Shown here piece after piece: positions 47,525 to 61,069 of a stretch of 64,000 nt of DNA. A program made the translations under genes and the position numbers. The DNA is taken from NCBI GenBank assembly GCA_009792885.1, contig WMCF01000034.1, positions 6,854,228-6,918,227 on the forward strand. The letters run 5' to 3'. Numbering within the stretch: position 1 is the stretch's first letter; each line of letters starts with the position of its first letter. Under the pieces are notes generated by a model. The model was not told where the DNA came from. It did not search any database and was given only the letters and a program-made list of their open reading frames with translations. The DNA is from Eremophila alpestris peregrina (lineage: Eukaryota > Chordata > Aves > Passeriformes > Alaudidae).

Positions 47525-48868
47525 TGATTAAGCAGGTATCAGAGATCACACAAGAAGAGAGCAAGATTTATTGGAATTTATTGACTACATATGAAGCATT
47601 TTGGTGTTGTGCATGTACCTCACTGTTCTTCTGCAGCGTTATCCTATCTTGGTGTCACGTTTCTAAAGGAAGATAATGTGTATCAAAAGCCAGAAACTGC
47701 TAGGTTTCCATAAAAAGGAACTTATCAGGTGGCATTCCCTTTCCATAGGGTGGATGCCCTGTTCAGCTTTGTTACTGTTAGACAGGTCCTACAGTTCCAC
47801 AGTCAAGGGGGCAGCCTCCACAATTTCCTTGTGAATACTGGAGAGGTTGTTAATTATACAGCTGCTACTGTGTTAATTATACGGCAGCTATTTAGGTGTT
47901 TCCGAAGGGTAGAATTTAAGAATGGGAAGGATGAGTAGAAAGCTCTTTAGTTATAAAAGCAATATATATTTCAGAAAAAAATCCTGTGAATGTAACATCT
48001 GTCAAAGGGCCAAAATCCCTACTCCTAAAATCAATGCTAAAACTAGGATCACAAGCAGTATTACAAGTGTTTAGAGGTCTTTTTCCCCAGCTCTGATCAT
48101 TACTTCTCTCTGGAGGGACCAATGCATCTTCTAGTGCACTTAAAAAGATAAAAGAGGGAATGATTTATTCTATACACAGCTGTTAAATGAGACTCTTTGA
48201 TTCTAGTTTGAAGCAATCTCAGAGGAAATTGCTTTCTTTTATTTTCTTCCTTGTGTGCAACAATGTTTGTAGTTTTCCCAGCTGTGGCTGAGAGGTTGCT
48301 CTATGAAACTTTCTAACCCTCTTTGAAAATAGTTAAACACTTCGCTGATGCATCTCTGTGGTTTGCCAAAGCGGTCGCAGCTCACTGATTTGTCTTCTTT
48401 TCTGTCCTGTATTTTAACATATAATTCAGAGCTCATGTGTGGCAGCTCCTTTGTGTAACCATGTTGCATTATATATAACTTTTTTTCTTTTGAAGACAAT
48501 GTTGAATTTTTCTGCTCACAGATATATACTCTTTCATTTTGCTTTAGAAACCTCTGCCATCTCCTTCAGGATAATACATTGTAGATCCACTTAATATATC
48601 ATTTGTCATAGAACCACTTATTTCATCCTTATTTTGCTTCCTATCAGTTAGAATCTATCCTTGACTCTCAGGGAGGATAATAAATATTTTCATCTTTCCC
48701 TTTTCTCCTTATCCAGCTGACTTTTCCTTATATGAGTCTCATATTTCCCAGCATATTTTCTCCAAATCTTTTACAGCTTGCTTTTTAGCTTTGTTTTGCT
48801 GTCATTGTTGGTTTTTTTTTTTTTGTTTTTCCTTTTGAGTGACTGTCATTTTCAGTTATTGTCAAACA
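47525..48868 (-). mobile_element. Possible ERV LTR or remnant (tentative edges)
   Basis: The plus strand at 47525 reads TGATTAAGCAGG, with AATAAA on the minus strand at about 47,564-47,569, the distance expected between a poly-A signal and an LTR 3' end. A 6-bp string ttttcg lies at 47519-47524 and again at 48869-48874, directly after ...AAACA. TG...CA plus a 6-bp duplication would fit a class II LTR of 1,344 bp. Against this, the right half is AT-rich and host-like, and a hydrophobic stretch with stops reads on the minus strand near 48,000-48,080. An imperfect 23-bp-spaced repeat (tgttaattatac) lies at about 47,848-47,890. The duplication could be chance. Confidence 0.3.
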
Positions 48869-48874
48869 TTTTCG

Positions 48875-51490
48875 TCTAACGCTGATGGAAATTAGAATAG
48901 TCTTTCATTTGATGTACTGTATTAAAGGAAGAGTGTGAGAACTGACCTTTAATCTTCACTAGAATATTTACTGGCTGTCCTCTAAACCTCTTTTTACCAT
49001 CTCAGTAGCTATTTAATTAGAATGTCATAATGTGTATTTATTTATATATATGGTTGTGTGCATGTGTATATCAGTTTACAGAGATTGGTGGGAGGAGAAA
49101 TGGAGAAACACTAATTGATGGTGACATGTTCAATTGTGTCTTTTAAGTGTGAACTTTTCCTGAGCTGAAAAGCTGAAAGGGTCATTTAATACAGGCTAAA
49201 TGTTACTCATTTCTCAGAAGCAGAAAAATCTATGTTCAGTACCATATATACCAAATTACACCCTTTTTTGCTTGGTTGGTTGAAGTTTTTTTGTTACAAT
49301 AACTTCTACAGTACTTTTTCAGAAAAAAATATCTAGTTAGCTTTGTACTATGTGAAGTATTTTTTATGTATGTAGAATTATACTTACATGTAAATATATT
49401 CTATATAATATCAATGAAACACACTGTATACATAAATAATACTTAAAACTTAAGTCATACATCATACAATTATACAGATACTTATGTATATATGTGCATG
49501 TATATATATTTATTTATGATGTATGTAATTTCTTTAGAATACTTGTTCTGTCTGTAAACCAAAACTTATGAATTAGGAGCAATGGACTTTGTGCATGTGT
49601 TTGTGTTCCCATGTATTGTATTGGGCACCAGTAGTGCTGCCTCCGATTCTCCATCACTGGCTTGCCCAGACAGCTCTCTGTCTCCTAGATCCTCAACTCT
49701 GCAGCTCCTCTCCCTGTGCCAGTTTTTTTTCCTCTATTTTCCAATGTTTGTTTAGCTAAATAACTGAATGTTCATTCAGGTGTGGTCCACACTTCTGAAG
49801 GCATTGGCATTTTCTTAGCAGTTTGAGTGAATTCCTTAGAAAACTGAAGCAGAGAAGAACACATCTGTGACTGCAATAAGGAACAAACATAAGCTACGTG
49901 ATAGACATTATCTTCAAATTTCATGTACATTTAGAAATAATTTTTGAAAATACTTTCAAAGATTTTAATATTTTCAATAAAGTGAAAGTGATTTAAAAAG
50001 GCATGTTTAGTTTTATTGAAAAAGAGGCTGATAACGCTGAACAGATATCTTGAAAATTAACCAAGTAGAAGGATTCAGCTAAAACTGCAACATTTTTCTG
50101 GGTTTTTTTCTGCATCAAGGTGATGGATAAGTATAGAAGTAGGCAAGTTCATAACTCCTTCACACCTGTATAGCAGTTACCTGTGTATGCTTTTCACTTC
50201 TTTGCAAAATAAGTTTCAGAAGAGAGCTCCAGCAATGACTCACATCTCAAAGGTGTTTTACAAACAAGAGATTTAATAAATGTAATTTGTTCTCTTTAAT
50301 AAGTAGAAAAGAAGTTTAAGGTATGGTGTGGCCAGCAGCTGCAAGTAAGCACATGAGGACACAATAAGATCCACTGCTTGGAAGACGAAATTAGGGGATG
50401 AAAATTCAAGTATGGACAAGAATGTTTTCCAATTTATCACTGTGATAGCTTATCTTTGGACCTGATAGAATCTCCATACCCTGAGGCTGTAAATTGAGAC
50501 TTGTCATTAGAAAAGTGCACGAGCTCAAATAAGTGTTTGAGAGGAACATTACTAACCTGGATAACATATGCATAGTACTAATGATCATATTCCTACACAT
50601 CCTTAAAAATATATGACATGCAGGCAGACATATAAGGAGAGAAGCTGCTATAATTAAATTAGTTCATATATTTGTCAAGTTAATGACAAAATATTTATAT
50701 ACAAATATACAAATATAAATGTTACAAATACAACCTAATGGTCTGCAATCTTCAACACACAGGCAAAATATTTATTCCTATTTACACTTCTCCAAAATGT
50801 GTAAATCATTTAAAACATGAATACATTTCTTACACACACAAAACTTGGAGAAAAGCAAGGACAAAAGTGTATTAATTATGATAAATTTCTTCCACAGTAA
50901 TCCAAAGTTCTTTCAAAAGAACTATGACTGATGGGAACATATCAGTCTCCAATTCAAAACAGTTTTGAATTTATAACACAAAGTCTCTTTTGTGACAGAA
51001 ATGACAAAAATTGAGAAAGACCAATGCAAGGTCTTCATGGAGTGAAACTGTAATGCTGCTGCACCTGTTTCTTCCTTATTATAAATGCTTATGTTTCTAC
51101 AGTGTAGCAAACTAATTTTTTGAGAAGAAAAGGAAGGAAAAAGGTGGATCTGTCTATTTTGTTTTTTGCTTTTTGATTTTCAGATAATCTCTTTACAAAT
51201 AACAGTGTTCTTATTGTTAGGGAGCCAGAAGTTATGTGCACTTTTTGTTAAATTAGTTTGGTATGTATTTAATTTGAAACATTTGTCCTTGTTTAAATGT
51301 TGGATTATTTGTACATTTGATTTTAATGGAAAACTGTAGACTGATGGAGATAATTAGAACTGGGGAGATAGAAATCACACGAAGGACAAATATCCAAGTT
51401 TTTTAATAGTTGAAATTTTTATCTAAAGTTATTTGTTCCTTGTTTCTCAGTTAATTTTTTAACTGAACACCATTCAAGGTAAATCAATAG
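48875..51490. other. AT-rich stretch, nothing assigned
   Basis: No gene or dispersed repeat. TA/TG-rich patches lie near 49,020-49,075 and 49,370-49,525. Confidence 0.5.
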
Positions 51491-51860
51491 TCTCTTAGCA
51501 CCATTTGTTGTACTGTAGGATGACCTGGCACCAGTACCTGAAGTTGACAGCCAAAATCTGCAGCTTCAAAGTGTTCCTCTGCCTCCAGAGAATCAGCTGG
51601 AACAGAGAGGAACAGCTCACAGGGCTGTGGACAGGTTCTTCCGTGGACACCAGAGACAGTGTGGGGAGCTCCATCTTGTCCATCTGCCTATGGCACTTAT
51701 CCCCAGGGCCCCCAGAGACAGATCTCTCAGTTTCACCATTTGAGGGAGTTAGAGCGCAAATGGGGAAGAGTTGGTCTGCTCTGACATTTGCCAGAGAACC
51801 GAGCAACTCAACACAGGAGGCCAGATGGCTCTATTCCTCACCACCATACTGAGTTTCCTA
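51491..51860. other. GC-raised segment with a 115-codon open frame, unassigned
   Basis: This is an isolated segment of raised GC in AT-rich surroundings. The plus frame 51505-51852 (MTWHQYLKLTAKICSFKVFL near its start) and an opposite frame 51495-51806 overlap it. A second plus frame over the same bases reads VPEVDSQNLQLQSVPLPPEN and then stops near 51,740. I recognise none of them. It could be an exon, a retrocopy or retroelement DNA. Confidence 0.25.
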
Positions 51861-54800
51861 TTTAATTAGAAAATTTCTATTTGAGCAATTCCGTATGGAA
51901 TTCTTACAAACTTCCAGTCAAAGCTATGCAGGTGTGCACGAGCTTTGACAGGCTCAGAGCTTAAATCAAACAAGGTTGTTGTGATGAGATAAGACAAATT
52001 GGGGAAAATAAACATTAGGAGAATGATAACGATTACAACATTGCACAGAACTCTGTAACATGTTATTTCTTCATACTTAAAGGCTTAAATAGACATTTAA
52101 CATCTGTAATTATAAACTAAACCAAAATTCTGTTTAAAATACCTTTTAAAAATAAGTTCTCTTCATTTGAACTTAATAGGAATAGATAACCAAGGCAATT
52201 ACAAATCTAGTGTGAACAGGGGGCACTTAACTAGAAACTATAATAACTTCGAATATAAAGGCAAGGGGTCTTATCTGATTTAAAGATCACAATGAGATTT
52301 ATATCTATGATGATAGAATTAATATTAAATTATATAGGCTCATTATTTCAGCTCATATAATGAAAACTTTTCTTTATTACAAAACTATTAAATATAATTC
52401 CATTTAATTTGCCTGACTGGTAATGTCTTCCCACAGGACAGTCTAAACAAAGACTAGGAAATCAAATCAATTTTATGCTAGCTTATAGCTGAGAAATCCC
52501 TTTACACACAGAGTTACATTTATGGCTGAGAATGTTAGAATTCAAGCATAATATTTGCAAACTAAAAGGCACACAATCCCATACAAATGCAAAAACAACT
52601 ATCAAGATATCAAGGCATCTCAAACTACAGAAATGTTAGGGTCACTGTAAAAGAAAGTCCGTCTGCAAAACTTATAACCTGTAGTCTGACTCAACATTCT
52701 TCAAATCTGCTTTTCAACAGTTTTCATGCCTGACCAGCGTGAAGATACAACCTCATGAAAACAGCTAGCCTTTTTCTTAAATCCAAATTAAAGAGCGTAT
52801 TCTGAAGTTTTATCATTTCACTTTTTTGTTTTGTTTTCATTTGCAGACCACCACATCAGGGACTAATGCACAAAAGAAATGCAAGGTGTAGCCAACCCAC
52901 ATCTGTACCCACCTGTGTATTTTGACAGCACTGGACATCTGTTCCTTTGTCAGAGGAAAACCAAGGGAGAAAAAAAAAGAGTGACTGCAGTTCAGGAATC
53001 AGATAAAGACATCTACCTACTCTTTTACACTCCAAAGGAAACATAAGAGCAGTAGACTTTTTAAAACCGAATTCTAAGTATAACAAAGAATGACACAGAG
53101 TGATGGAAGTTGCATCCCATTGCTACAGTAAAAGAAAAGATTTTGCACCTTAAGCAGATATTTGATGGCATTTTTATTCGTGGAGACAATGCAATTTTTC
53201 TAGAGGACAACATTTCCTTATGGAAATCCATGAGAATTTACTAGTCTATGTGCAACTAATTTCATTTTAACCCATACTGATTAATGGAGTTATAAATGAT
53301 TTTCAGCATGACAAGACTCAGAAGACTGGAAGAAAATTAAAATCCAATTTATTTGGGGATTTTGTATGTGAAATTAAATCAAAGTGTGTGCTTCTTTGTA
53401 CAATAATTAAATGAAATTTTTTGGAATTTAAAGATTGACTCTTTAAGATATTTTAAAAATAAAATAAGAACTAAGCTTCATAAGTTTTTCCTTAATTCAT
53501 CATCAAGTACTGTTTACATTATATTAATTCCTAATAAAAATTGCTAGTACATATATTCATAGTATTATTGAACTAAAAAAGAAAATCTTATTTGACTTTA
53601 ATTTCTGAATTATCTTCAGAGAAAATTGTGTTTTGAAAAGTTTATTTCCCCTTCCCTTAAGAATATGCTCCTTTGAGAATGCTTGGAGCACTAGTTACTC
53701 CATATTGTTGAATTTACATGCTTGAAATTTGTCCTAAAAATCCATTTTTCCTCTGAAACATTTATTTCTACCACATACTATTATTATGAGTACTGGACAG
53801 TTCTTTCATTTAAAGTTTTGTTCAGAGAATATCAATGGAAGTTTGTTTATAGCCTGCAGGACTTTAGCAAATTATTTGAGAAGGGAAAAACCCAGTCCTT
53901 CTAGCACAAGAACATCACAATATTTTGCACTAGGTACAATAAATCTAGCTAATAGTCAAACAGTAAATTCTGGAGAACACACTTCTAAATGCACCTGTCC
54001 AATGGGAATGGATACACCGTTCCATTAAGGTTTGTCTTGCCTTCTTTCTAAGGTTTTTAGGATCAATTTGTTTTGAATATTCTACATAAAAGGAAGATTG
54101 TACAATAAATTTATCAGATACACTTGCTTGCATGACTTATTTTGGAGGTTGCCTCAGTTACTTTGTTTAAATGCATGATAAAATGAACACTTGAGAGACA
54201 AAAATATGTTTACCATTATATGAAAATACAATTATGAAGCTTACTGACACAAGGAGAACATCAAGCATTTTTCCCTGTCTACTGATTTGTTAAAATTTTT
54301 AAAATTATATGTAAATGCCTTGACCCATTCTTTTTCCCTTCGGAACCTGGAAGAAGAGTATTTTCTTTTATTTCTCTAATAATTCTTTAAATTAACCCTG
54401 ATGGTTTTGATTTTGTAACTCAGGAATGTAGTTCTTAACAATGGTCTTTCCTTAAGACTGGTATATTACAGTCTAAAATAATTGCTGCAGTAATCTTTGT
54501 AACACTGATAACAAATATATGTCTACATTTTCCCTAAAGTCTATGAGGGAGAAAGGGCAGAAATAAAATTCTGTTATCAGATCTGATGTTGCATGGTTTC
54601 TGATCTTAAACACTACAGTCAAATTGCTCTACGTTTCTCTTTGGCCTGCAGTAGAAAGATTTTGAGAAAGATGGTTTGTTTGGTTGAGGTTTTTTTCAGT
54701 GCTTCAAATATTTTTTAATTTGCTATGTTATTTAATATATGGTTTGATTTTAGTTTTTTGTAATTACAGAAATTCTCAGTACAACACCACACACATGATT

Positions 54801-56080
54801 TTTTATCCTTTCCAGTAAGAAAATGTGTCAGAACTTATTAGACAGTATATATTGTATAACTAAAAGTTGGGAAAATAATACCCATTACTTGAAATCACAA
54901 AGGAAATGTAGAATTAATCCATAACACCAAAACTGAAATTGTGAGGACATAGCTAAAAGTATTTATGGAAATTTCTGGGGGTTTCTTTCATGAAGGTTGA
55001 TAGCAGGACTTATAGATGACATTGCAATATTGAAACTAAAAGCTACAAAAGGTAATCTGAACTACATTCTAAGAAATTAGAATGGTTTTCAGAATTAACA
55101 AGGAATATGGTATATTTTTAGAAATATTAATTCTACTTATTCCAGCTTAGTATATTTTTAAAAAGTAATTAATATCATTCCTATTTCCTCCTAAAATTTC
55201 TTGATCTATGTCTCATATTGCAGCATTTTTAAAAAAATTTTAGCTATTTCTTTAAATTTCTTTGAGATACAACAATATTATAACTGTAATACATAGTTAC
55301 CTGAACAGAAGCAAATGCCTTGCAGAGTTTCTTTCCATGAAATTAATGTTTCTTGCATAAAATAATTAAGATTCTGAGATCTTTGACACTTAAAAGCTTT
55401 CCTAACACTGAATGTTTTTTTTTTTTGGAAGACTTTTTATTGTACAATGTACTACTACAAATTTGATTCAGCCCATTTTAAGCTATCATTGGTGTTAACA
55501 CTTGCTTAATAAATTTAAAAAGGATTAAAAAAACATAATTAGACAGCAACACAAAAAGCATATCCCCAAAGTAGTCTTTTGACAACTCGTGTAAAGAGTG
55601 CTTTACATTATCTTCCTGTTCATTAATTTTATTCTCAATAATAAAAATGTAGGTCATCATAAGATATTTGCCTGAGGGTAAATTAATTCCTTTGTTGTAT
55701 CTTGTGAAGAAGGTTTTGATTCAGCTTTTTCAAACTCCAGAAATGTGAATTAAACAACCATTTTCTTCAGCATCCTGTGGACTGCATTTATGTTTAACAG
55801 GTCCCTAAATCAGAGATTTGTGCTCCAGGTTGCTTGTTCCAAACATAAGTGGAGATTCCGCTAAAAATTAAATCAATTGCATATACTCAAGAAGCCAATA
55901 ATAATAATAATAATTTTTTAAACTATCATTTGGAAACCTAACTTTACATATAAAATGTTTAAAAAGGAAAGATCCTAGACTATATGCTTCCAAGAGAAAA
56001 ATAGTAATTTTAACTAACAAATTTTTAAAAATTTATTTATTTTAAGATATTATAAGAAAGATTTACAATTACAATTAATT
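51861..56080. other. AT-rich stretch, nothing assigned
   Basis: About 4.2 kb without a recognised gene or repeat family. A short (AAT)5 lies at 55900-55914. Confidence 0.5.
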
Positions 56081-56084
56081 ACCA

Positions 56085-56555
56085 TATAAGGAAGATATTA
56101 AACTGTTTGAAAGTGTACAAAGAAGGGCAACAAAGATGATAAAGGGCCTTGAGGGGAAGCCATGTGAGGAGCTGTTGAGGTCTCTTGGTCTGTTTAGCCT
56201 GGAGGAGACTGAGGACAGACCTCACTGCAGTTACAACTTCCTCATCAGGGGAGGAGCAGGGGCAGGCACTGATCTCTCCTCTGTGGTGACCAGTGACAGG
56301 ACCCAAGGGAACAACCTGAAGCTGTGTCAGGGGTTTTGGTTGCATATTAAGAAAAGGTTCTTTGCCCAGAGGGTGGCTGAGCTCCCCAGGGGAGTGGTCA
56401 CAGCACCAACCTGGCAGAGCTCAAGAAGAATTTTGGCAATGCTCTCAGGCATAGGGTATGACTGCTGGAGATGGTGCTGTGCAGGGCCAGGAGCTGGACT
56501 CAGTGATCCTTGTGGGTCCCTTCTAGCTCAATATATTCTGTGATTCTGTGATTTT
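56085..56555 (+). mobile_element. CR1 LINE 3' end
   Basis: A well-preserved plus-strand CR1 tail: 'gtacaaagaagggcaacaaa', 'gatgataaagggccttgagg', 'ttagcctggaggagactgag', 'acctcactgcagttacaact', 'gtgaccagtgacaggaccca', ending in the family's terminal repeat 'attctgtgattctgtgattt'. It is 5' truncated at about 56,085. The 135-codon frame at 56136-56543 is the non-coding tail read through. Confidence 0.93.
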
Positions 56556-56895
56556 GTTCAATCTCGTCACCATAATACTTTTCACAATATTACAGGCCAT
56601 GGTTTTAGTTCATACATGGGATAAAAAATGGTATAAAAATACAGAAAATTTGACATGCTTTTGATTTTTTTTTTTTTAATCAGAATCAGTAGAGACTGTG
56701 CCCTCAGACTATTGCTCTCCTACTTCTCATCCACCAGCTTCATATTTATTCACACAATAAAATTGGATTTTAGAATTTTCCTCTTGTAATAAATATAGAT
56801 TTTTTTCTGTAAAATACCTCAAGCTAGTTATGACTAGGACCTGGAAAATTTTTTTCATATAATAATAACCTATATTCAACTGCAAAACATAATAG

Positions 56896-57400
56896 ATCAT
56901 AGAATCATAAAATCATAGAATAGTTTGGGTTGGAAGGGACCTTTAAATGTCATCTAGTCCAACAGAACTGTCATGGACAGGGACTAGATCAGGTTGCTCA
57001 GAGACTCTTCCAATCTGACCTTGAATGTTTCCACCAATGGGACATCTACCATCTCTCTGGGCAACCTCTTCTAATGTTTCACCACCCTTTTAATAAAAAA
57101 TATTTCTTTATATCTTGCCTGAATCTAGCATCTTTTAGTTTAAAATAATTACAAACATTTTTACAGGGTCAGCTAAAAAATCTGTCTCCCTTAAAGCCCC
57201 CTTTAGATACTAGAAGACTGTTATATGGTCTCCTCAGAGCCTTCTCCAGGCTGAATAACCAAACATTCAGCACATGTTTTCACAGAAAGGGTGCTCCAGG
57301 CCTTCCTATGAACCCACTCCAACAGGCCCATGTTTCTTGCCAACAAGAACACACACAGGTTCTGCACAACCTCCAGTACCTCTTTGAGCTCTGTCCATGA
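56896..57400 (-). mobile_element. CR1 LINE 3' end
   Basis: Minus-strand CR1: the plus strand starts 'tagatcatagaatcataaaa', repeats 'tcatagaat', and continues 'gtttgggttggaagggacct', 'gatcaggttgctcagagact' and 'ccagggcttcctatgaaccc'-like sequence. It is 5' truncated near 57,400. It faces away from the CR1 that follows, so the two form an inverted repeat. Confidence 0.92.
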
Positions 57401-57569
57401 TACTTGACCCTACAAACATGAAGTTAATGAGAAACGCAACTAAGGATTTCCAAGATCCCAGTTTTATTCATTACCATTTGGAAACCAAAAGTGTTTCCTC
57501 CTGTGTTAAGTTGTTTGAGCTGTTTTAATCTTTACTATCAGGTAGTTAAGTAAATGTTTTTCAGGAAAA

Positions 57570-57776
57570 ACTGAAAGACAATAGGTTTGGATTAGATATT
57601 AGGAAGAAATTCCTTACTGGGAGGCACAGGGACAGGTTGCCCAGAGAAGCTGTGGAGATGTTTAACACCAGGCTAAAAAGTCTGTCCTATTGGAAGGTGC
57701 TCATGGAAGATGGATTGGAACAGGATGATCTTTAAGGTCTTTTCCAACCCAACCTATTCTGTGATTTTATCATTCC
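57570..57776 (+). mobile_element. CR1 LINE 3' tail
   Basis: Plus-strand tail: 'ttggattagatattaggaag', 'aaattccttactgggaggca', 'aggttgcccagagaagctgt', 'tttccaacccaacctattct', then 'gtgattttat'. It is strongly 5' truncated. Confidence 0.92.
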
Positions 57777-60765
57777 ACGATTGTTTTGAGGGTTTAACAA
57801 AGACAAGGTTGACAGAAAATAAACCAATTTCTTTTGATTGCTTGCTGTCTACTCCTTAAGATAGTTCTGTTTTTAGATGTTCAAAACAACATTATTTTTA
57901 TTTCTTTAGGAATTAAGGACTAACATATATATGAAAACATGAACTTATATAAAACCTTTAAAAGATGCTCTGTACTTTTGGAGCAGAATAAAAATAAGAA
58001 TCACAATGTGACTCTCTTTTTATGAGAAAATTTTTCTACTTTACATAATCATGTGAAAAGGTTTTCAGAATAGTACTTCCCTATAATAATTACATCCTAT
58101 AAAAGTGAGTCCAGTAAATTATTTTGCATGATAAATTAAATTCTCCTTTTTGAAGGCAAAGGTTCAATGCCTGCCTTAGGAAAAGTAATGGGAAACACAA
58201 AAAATTCTTAAGCCATCATTCCCCTGAAAGAAAAATTATTTCTTCTAAAAAACTCCTGACTGCTGTTCTAGGTTTTTTTATTACTTCCGTTAAAATGATC
58301 AAACTGGCAGGAAAACTCCATTTTAAAGCCTGTTCTACAGTTTCAGAAAGTGCTAAGAAAAGTTTCTTACTAGCCAAGTTTTTATCCTTTTTGTCAATTT
58401 CCTTTTTTTTCTCTCTGTTGCTGCTACTGTTACCCTAAACTGTTCTTTAATTTTGTGCTTACAGAATGACTTAACAATATCAGCTGAGCAAAGGATCTTG
58501 GATTTATCTTCGCACATGTCAGTGTTGGTCTGGCATGGCTGTATGCCAAGATGGTGGGGAAGAGTCTGTATCGATTACACATCACAGAGGCTTTTCTTTC
58601 AGCAGAAAAAGGAGAAGAGTTCATTAAACTTAGGCAAGGTTTCCATACAAACAAAATATCAACTTTCTCTTTCATTTGACCATGACAGGCAGAAAGCAGT
58701 GGAATAAATATGTATAGCCCAGAGAAACGAGGCTTACAAGTGACACAATGTATGGTAATTCTCAGTACCACTGCAATGGCTATGCCTATTTTGAGAGAAC
58801 AGTTAGATGAGAGGAGAAGGGACTGCATGATCTCTGTGTAAAGGAAATAGATATATATAATATAATTTAAATACTTTTAAATACTTTTTCAAAGAAGCAT
58901 ATACTGTAATTTTAATTATGTTGTTTTCAGAAAAAATTTAAATTAAGTACCAGCAGAACTAAACAAAATTCTAAATATATACAAGGGCACGTTCAATGAC
59001 ACCTTATTTATGAACTATTGGTCAGCTTTATGATGCCTATATGGAACTTATTTTTATAACAGTTCTAAGGTCAGAATCAGCACTGTTTAAATGCAACCCT
59101 GTGTCCAGGCTACTTCAACAAATTTAGTTGTCTGGCAAGCTCAAACAATTTGTTGAATTAGACATTCATTTTTAAGGCACCTGAGTGGAAGACTCCAAAC
59201 AATATATTTCTTGACACTGTGAGATTGCAATTGAAATCATGGAGCAGTGTGAGACTGCATCCCTGTTATCATCCTTCAAGCCATTCCACTCCAAAACCAC
59301 TTTAGGAGAAAATAGGAAAACATCTTTCTGTGCCACATAAATAGACCAGAGTCAAAAAAGGTTTGGTAGCTATGGCAGGATTGATAATTACAGATTTTTT
59401 AAAAACAACTGGGGAATCAAAAAATTCTGTCTTTGACTTTCATTTTGGCTACAAATCCTACTGAACTCAGAGAGCAATGGAAAAAATACATGAATTACTT
59501 GGGGAGTTCAGAGCAAGGACAACCTGAACTACAAAACCCATGAGAAATGTCAGCTTGCAAATTCTTGAGGCCAGAAGACGTTAACAGGACATAAATAACT
59601 GTATTTTTTTCTTCTTCCTAAAAACATGACTGCACAGTGTGTCTTTGACAGAGATCAGACTGCAGTCAATGTTAGCACCTGCAAACACAGATATTTGCAT
59701 CATATTAAAACATTCAAAATCTTTACAGAAATTTGAGGCATATATGAATAATTTGCAGACCTAAGAGCAGTTATTTTCAGCAGCAGCAGATTTAGTCCCA
59801 AATAAAACAAGTTTTAACTTGTCTAGTTAGTGGAACATGAATTCACACTTTGTCACTATTATCTGGTGTGTGTTTTTAGACTCTTCACAGTGGATCACAC
59901 CAGTGTTTTAGACAGTCACAATGACTTGAACTTAAACATTTAGGGTTGCAAACATAAAAATAGATGTCCTTTTTGTAAAAAAAAAAAAATATTAATTTGT
60001 TCTTGGAATTTTAAATGGAATCTGAATACATTAATGTCTTGCTGCTGCCTTGCTGTGTTACATGTCAACTGGTCATTTGAATTTGATTACTCTAGAGAGT
60101 TAAAATGGAACCAAGTTACTATTACACTGCACATTGTAAAATTATTCTTTTACTAGATGGCCCACAATGTTTCCCAGTAGGACAACAGATATGAAAGACA
60201 TAGAGTTTGGTATTCCCATATCTTCATGAACAAGAAAGTTTCAAGGAAGAATAACTGATAGATCAATTTCTTTTGTGCAGAAGCTGGAGAGACTCAAAAA
60301 AGCAGGTGAGTTCAAGGTAAAACACATAAACAGATATGAATACATCACAAAGATAAGTATTGACAGAAGAAACTAATGGGGTGGAGATGGGATACAAGGA
60401 AAGAGAAAAAAAAATAACAGAAAACTGTGACAATGGTTAAAAGAATCATCTTGTAGTAATACATTATAGCATATAGCACATTGGCCATACACACTTCCCT
60501 TTTCAGAAGTAATAGATACTGAGATTAAAAAAGTGTCGTATTATAAATACTACCAAAAAAGCTACTAAAAGGCAAGAAGAGACGAGAGAAGAAAGAAAAT
60601 TTTTAAAAATGTGACCACAGACATAATGACCTGACCATGGCACACATCTTTAGTATAAAGAGTTATCTTTAGTATAAAGATGGAGGAGGTGTTTTTGTAT
60701 AGTCCATCCCATACTGAGCTGAATTGTGCCTCTCTCCTGACCTGGAAAACTGAACTACAGAAGAG
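57777..60765. other. AT-rich stretch, nothing assigned
   Basis: About 3 kb with no recognised gene or repeat. Overlapping opposite frames at 58430-58828 (132 codons) and 58453-58707 have no known motif. A 14-bp direct repeat (tctttagtataaag) lies at 60648-60661 and 60666-60679. Confidence 0.45.
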
Positions 60766-60769
60766 AAGA

Positions 60770-60945
60770 AATAAAATGGAATGGAATGGAACGGAACGGA
60801 ACGGAATGGAATGGAATGGAGTGGAATGGAATGAAATGGAGTGGAACAGAACAGAACAGAATAGAATAGAATAGAATAGAATAGAATAGAATAGAATACA
60901 ATACAATACAATACAATACAATACCATACAATACAACACACAATA
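60770..60945. repeat. Pentanucleotide array with shifting unit: GGAAT to AGAAT to ACAAT
   Basis: About 175 bp of 5-bp units. From left to right: GGAAT and GGAAC (to about 60845), AGAAC (to about 60860), AGAAT (to about 60896), then ACAAT (to about 60935). Neighbouring units agree with each other more than with distant ones, which is how slippage arrays homogenise locally. Serine- and phenylalanine-rich frames on the minus strand (60565-60957 and others) come from the array. Confidence 0.95.
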
Positions 60946-61069
60946 GTCGAGTCCCACTGCCTAACCTACTCAGGGCTGATCAGAAATTAAAACACTTTAT
61001 GAAAGGCATTATCAAAATGCCTCCTTTTGAGGCAGAGACAAACATGGAACACTAAGCTCCTCTCTATGA

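Noticed and set aside
60565..60957. 130-codon minus-strand frame rich in S, F and Y
   Set aside because: It is the translation of the pentanucleotide array.
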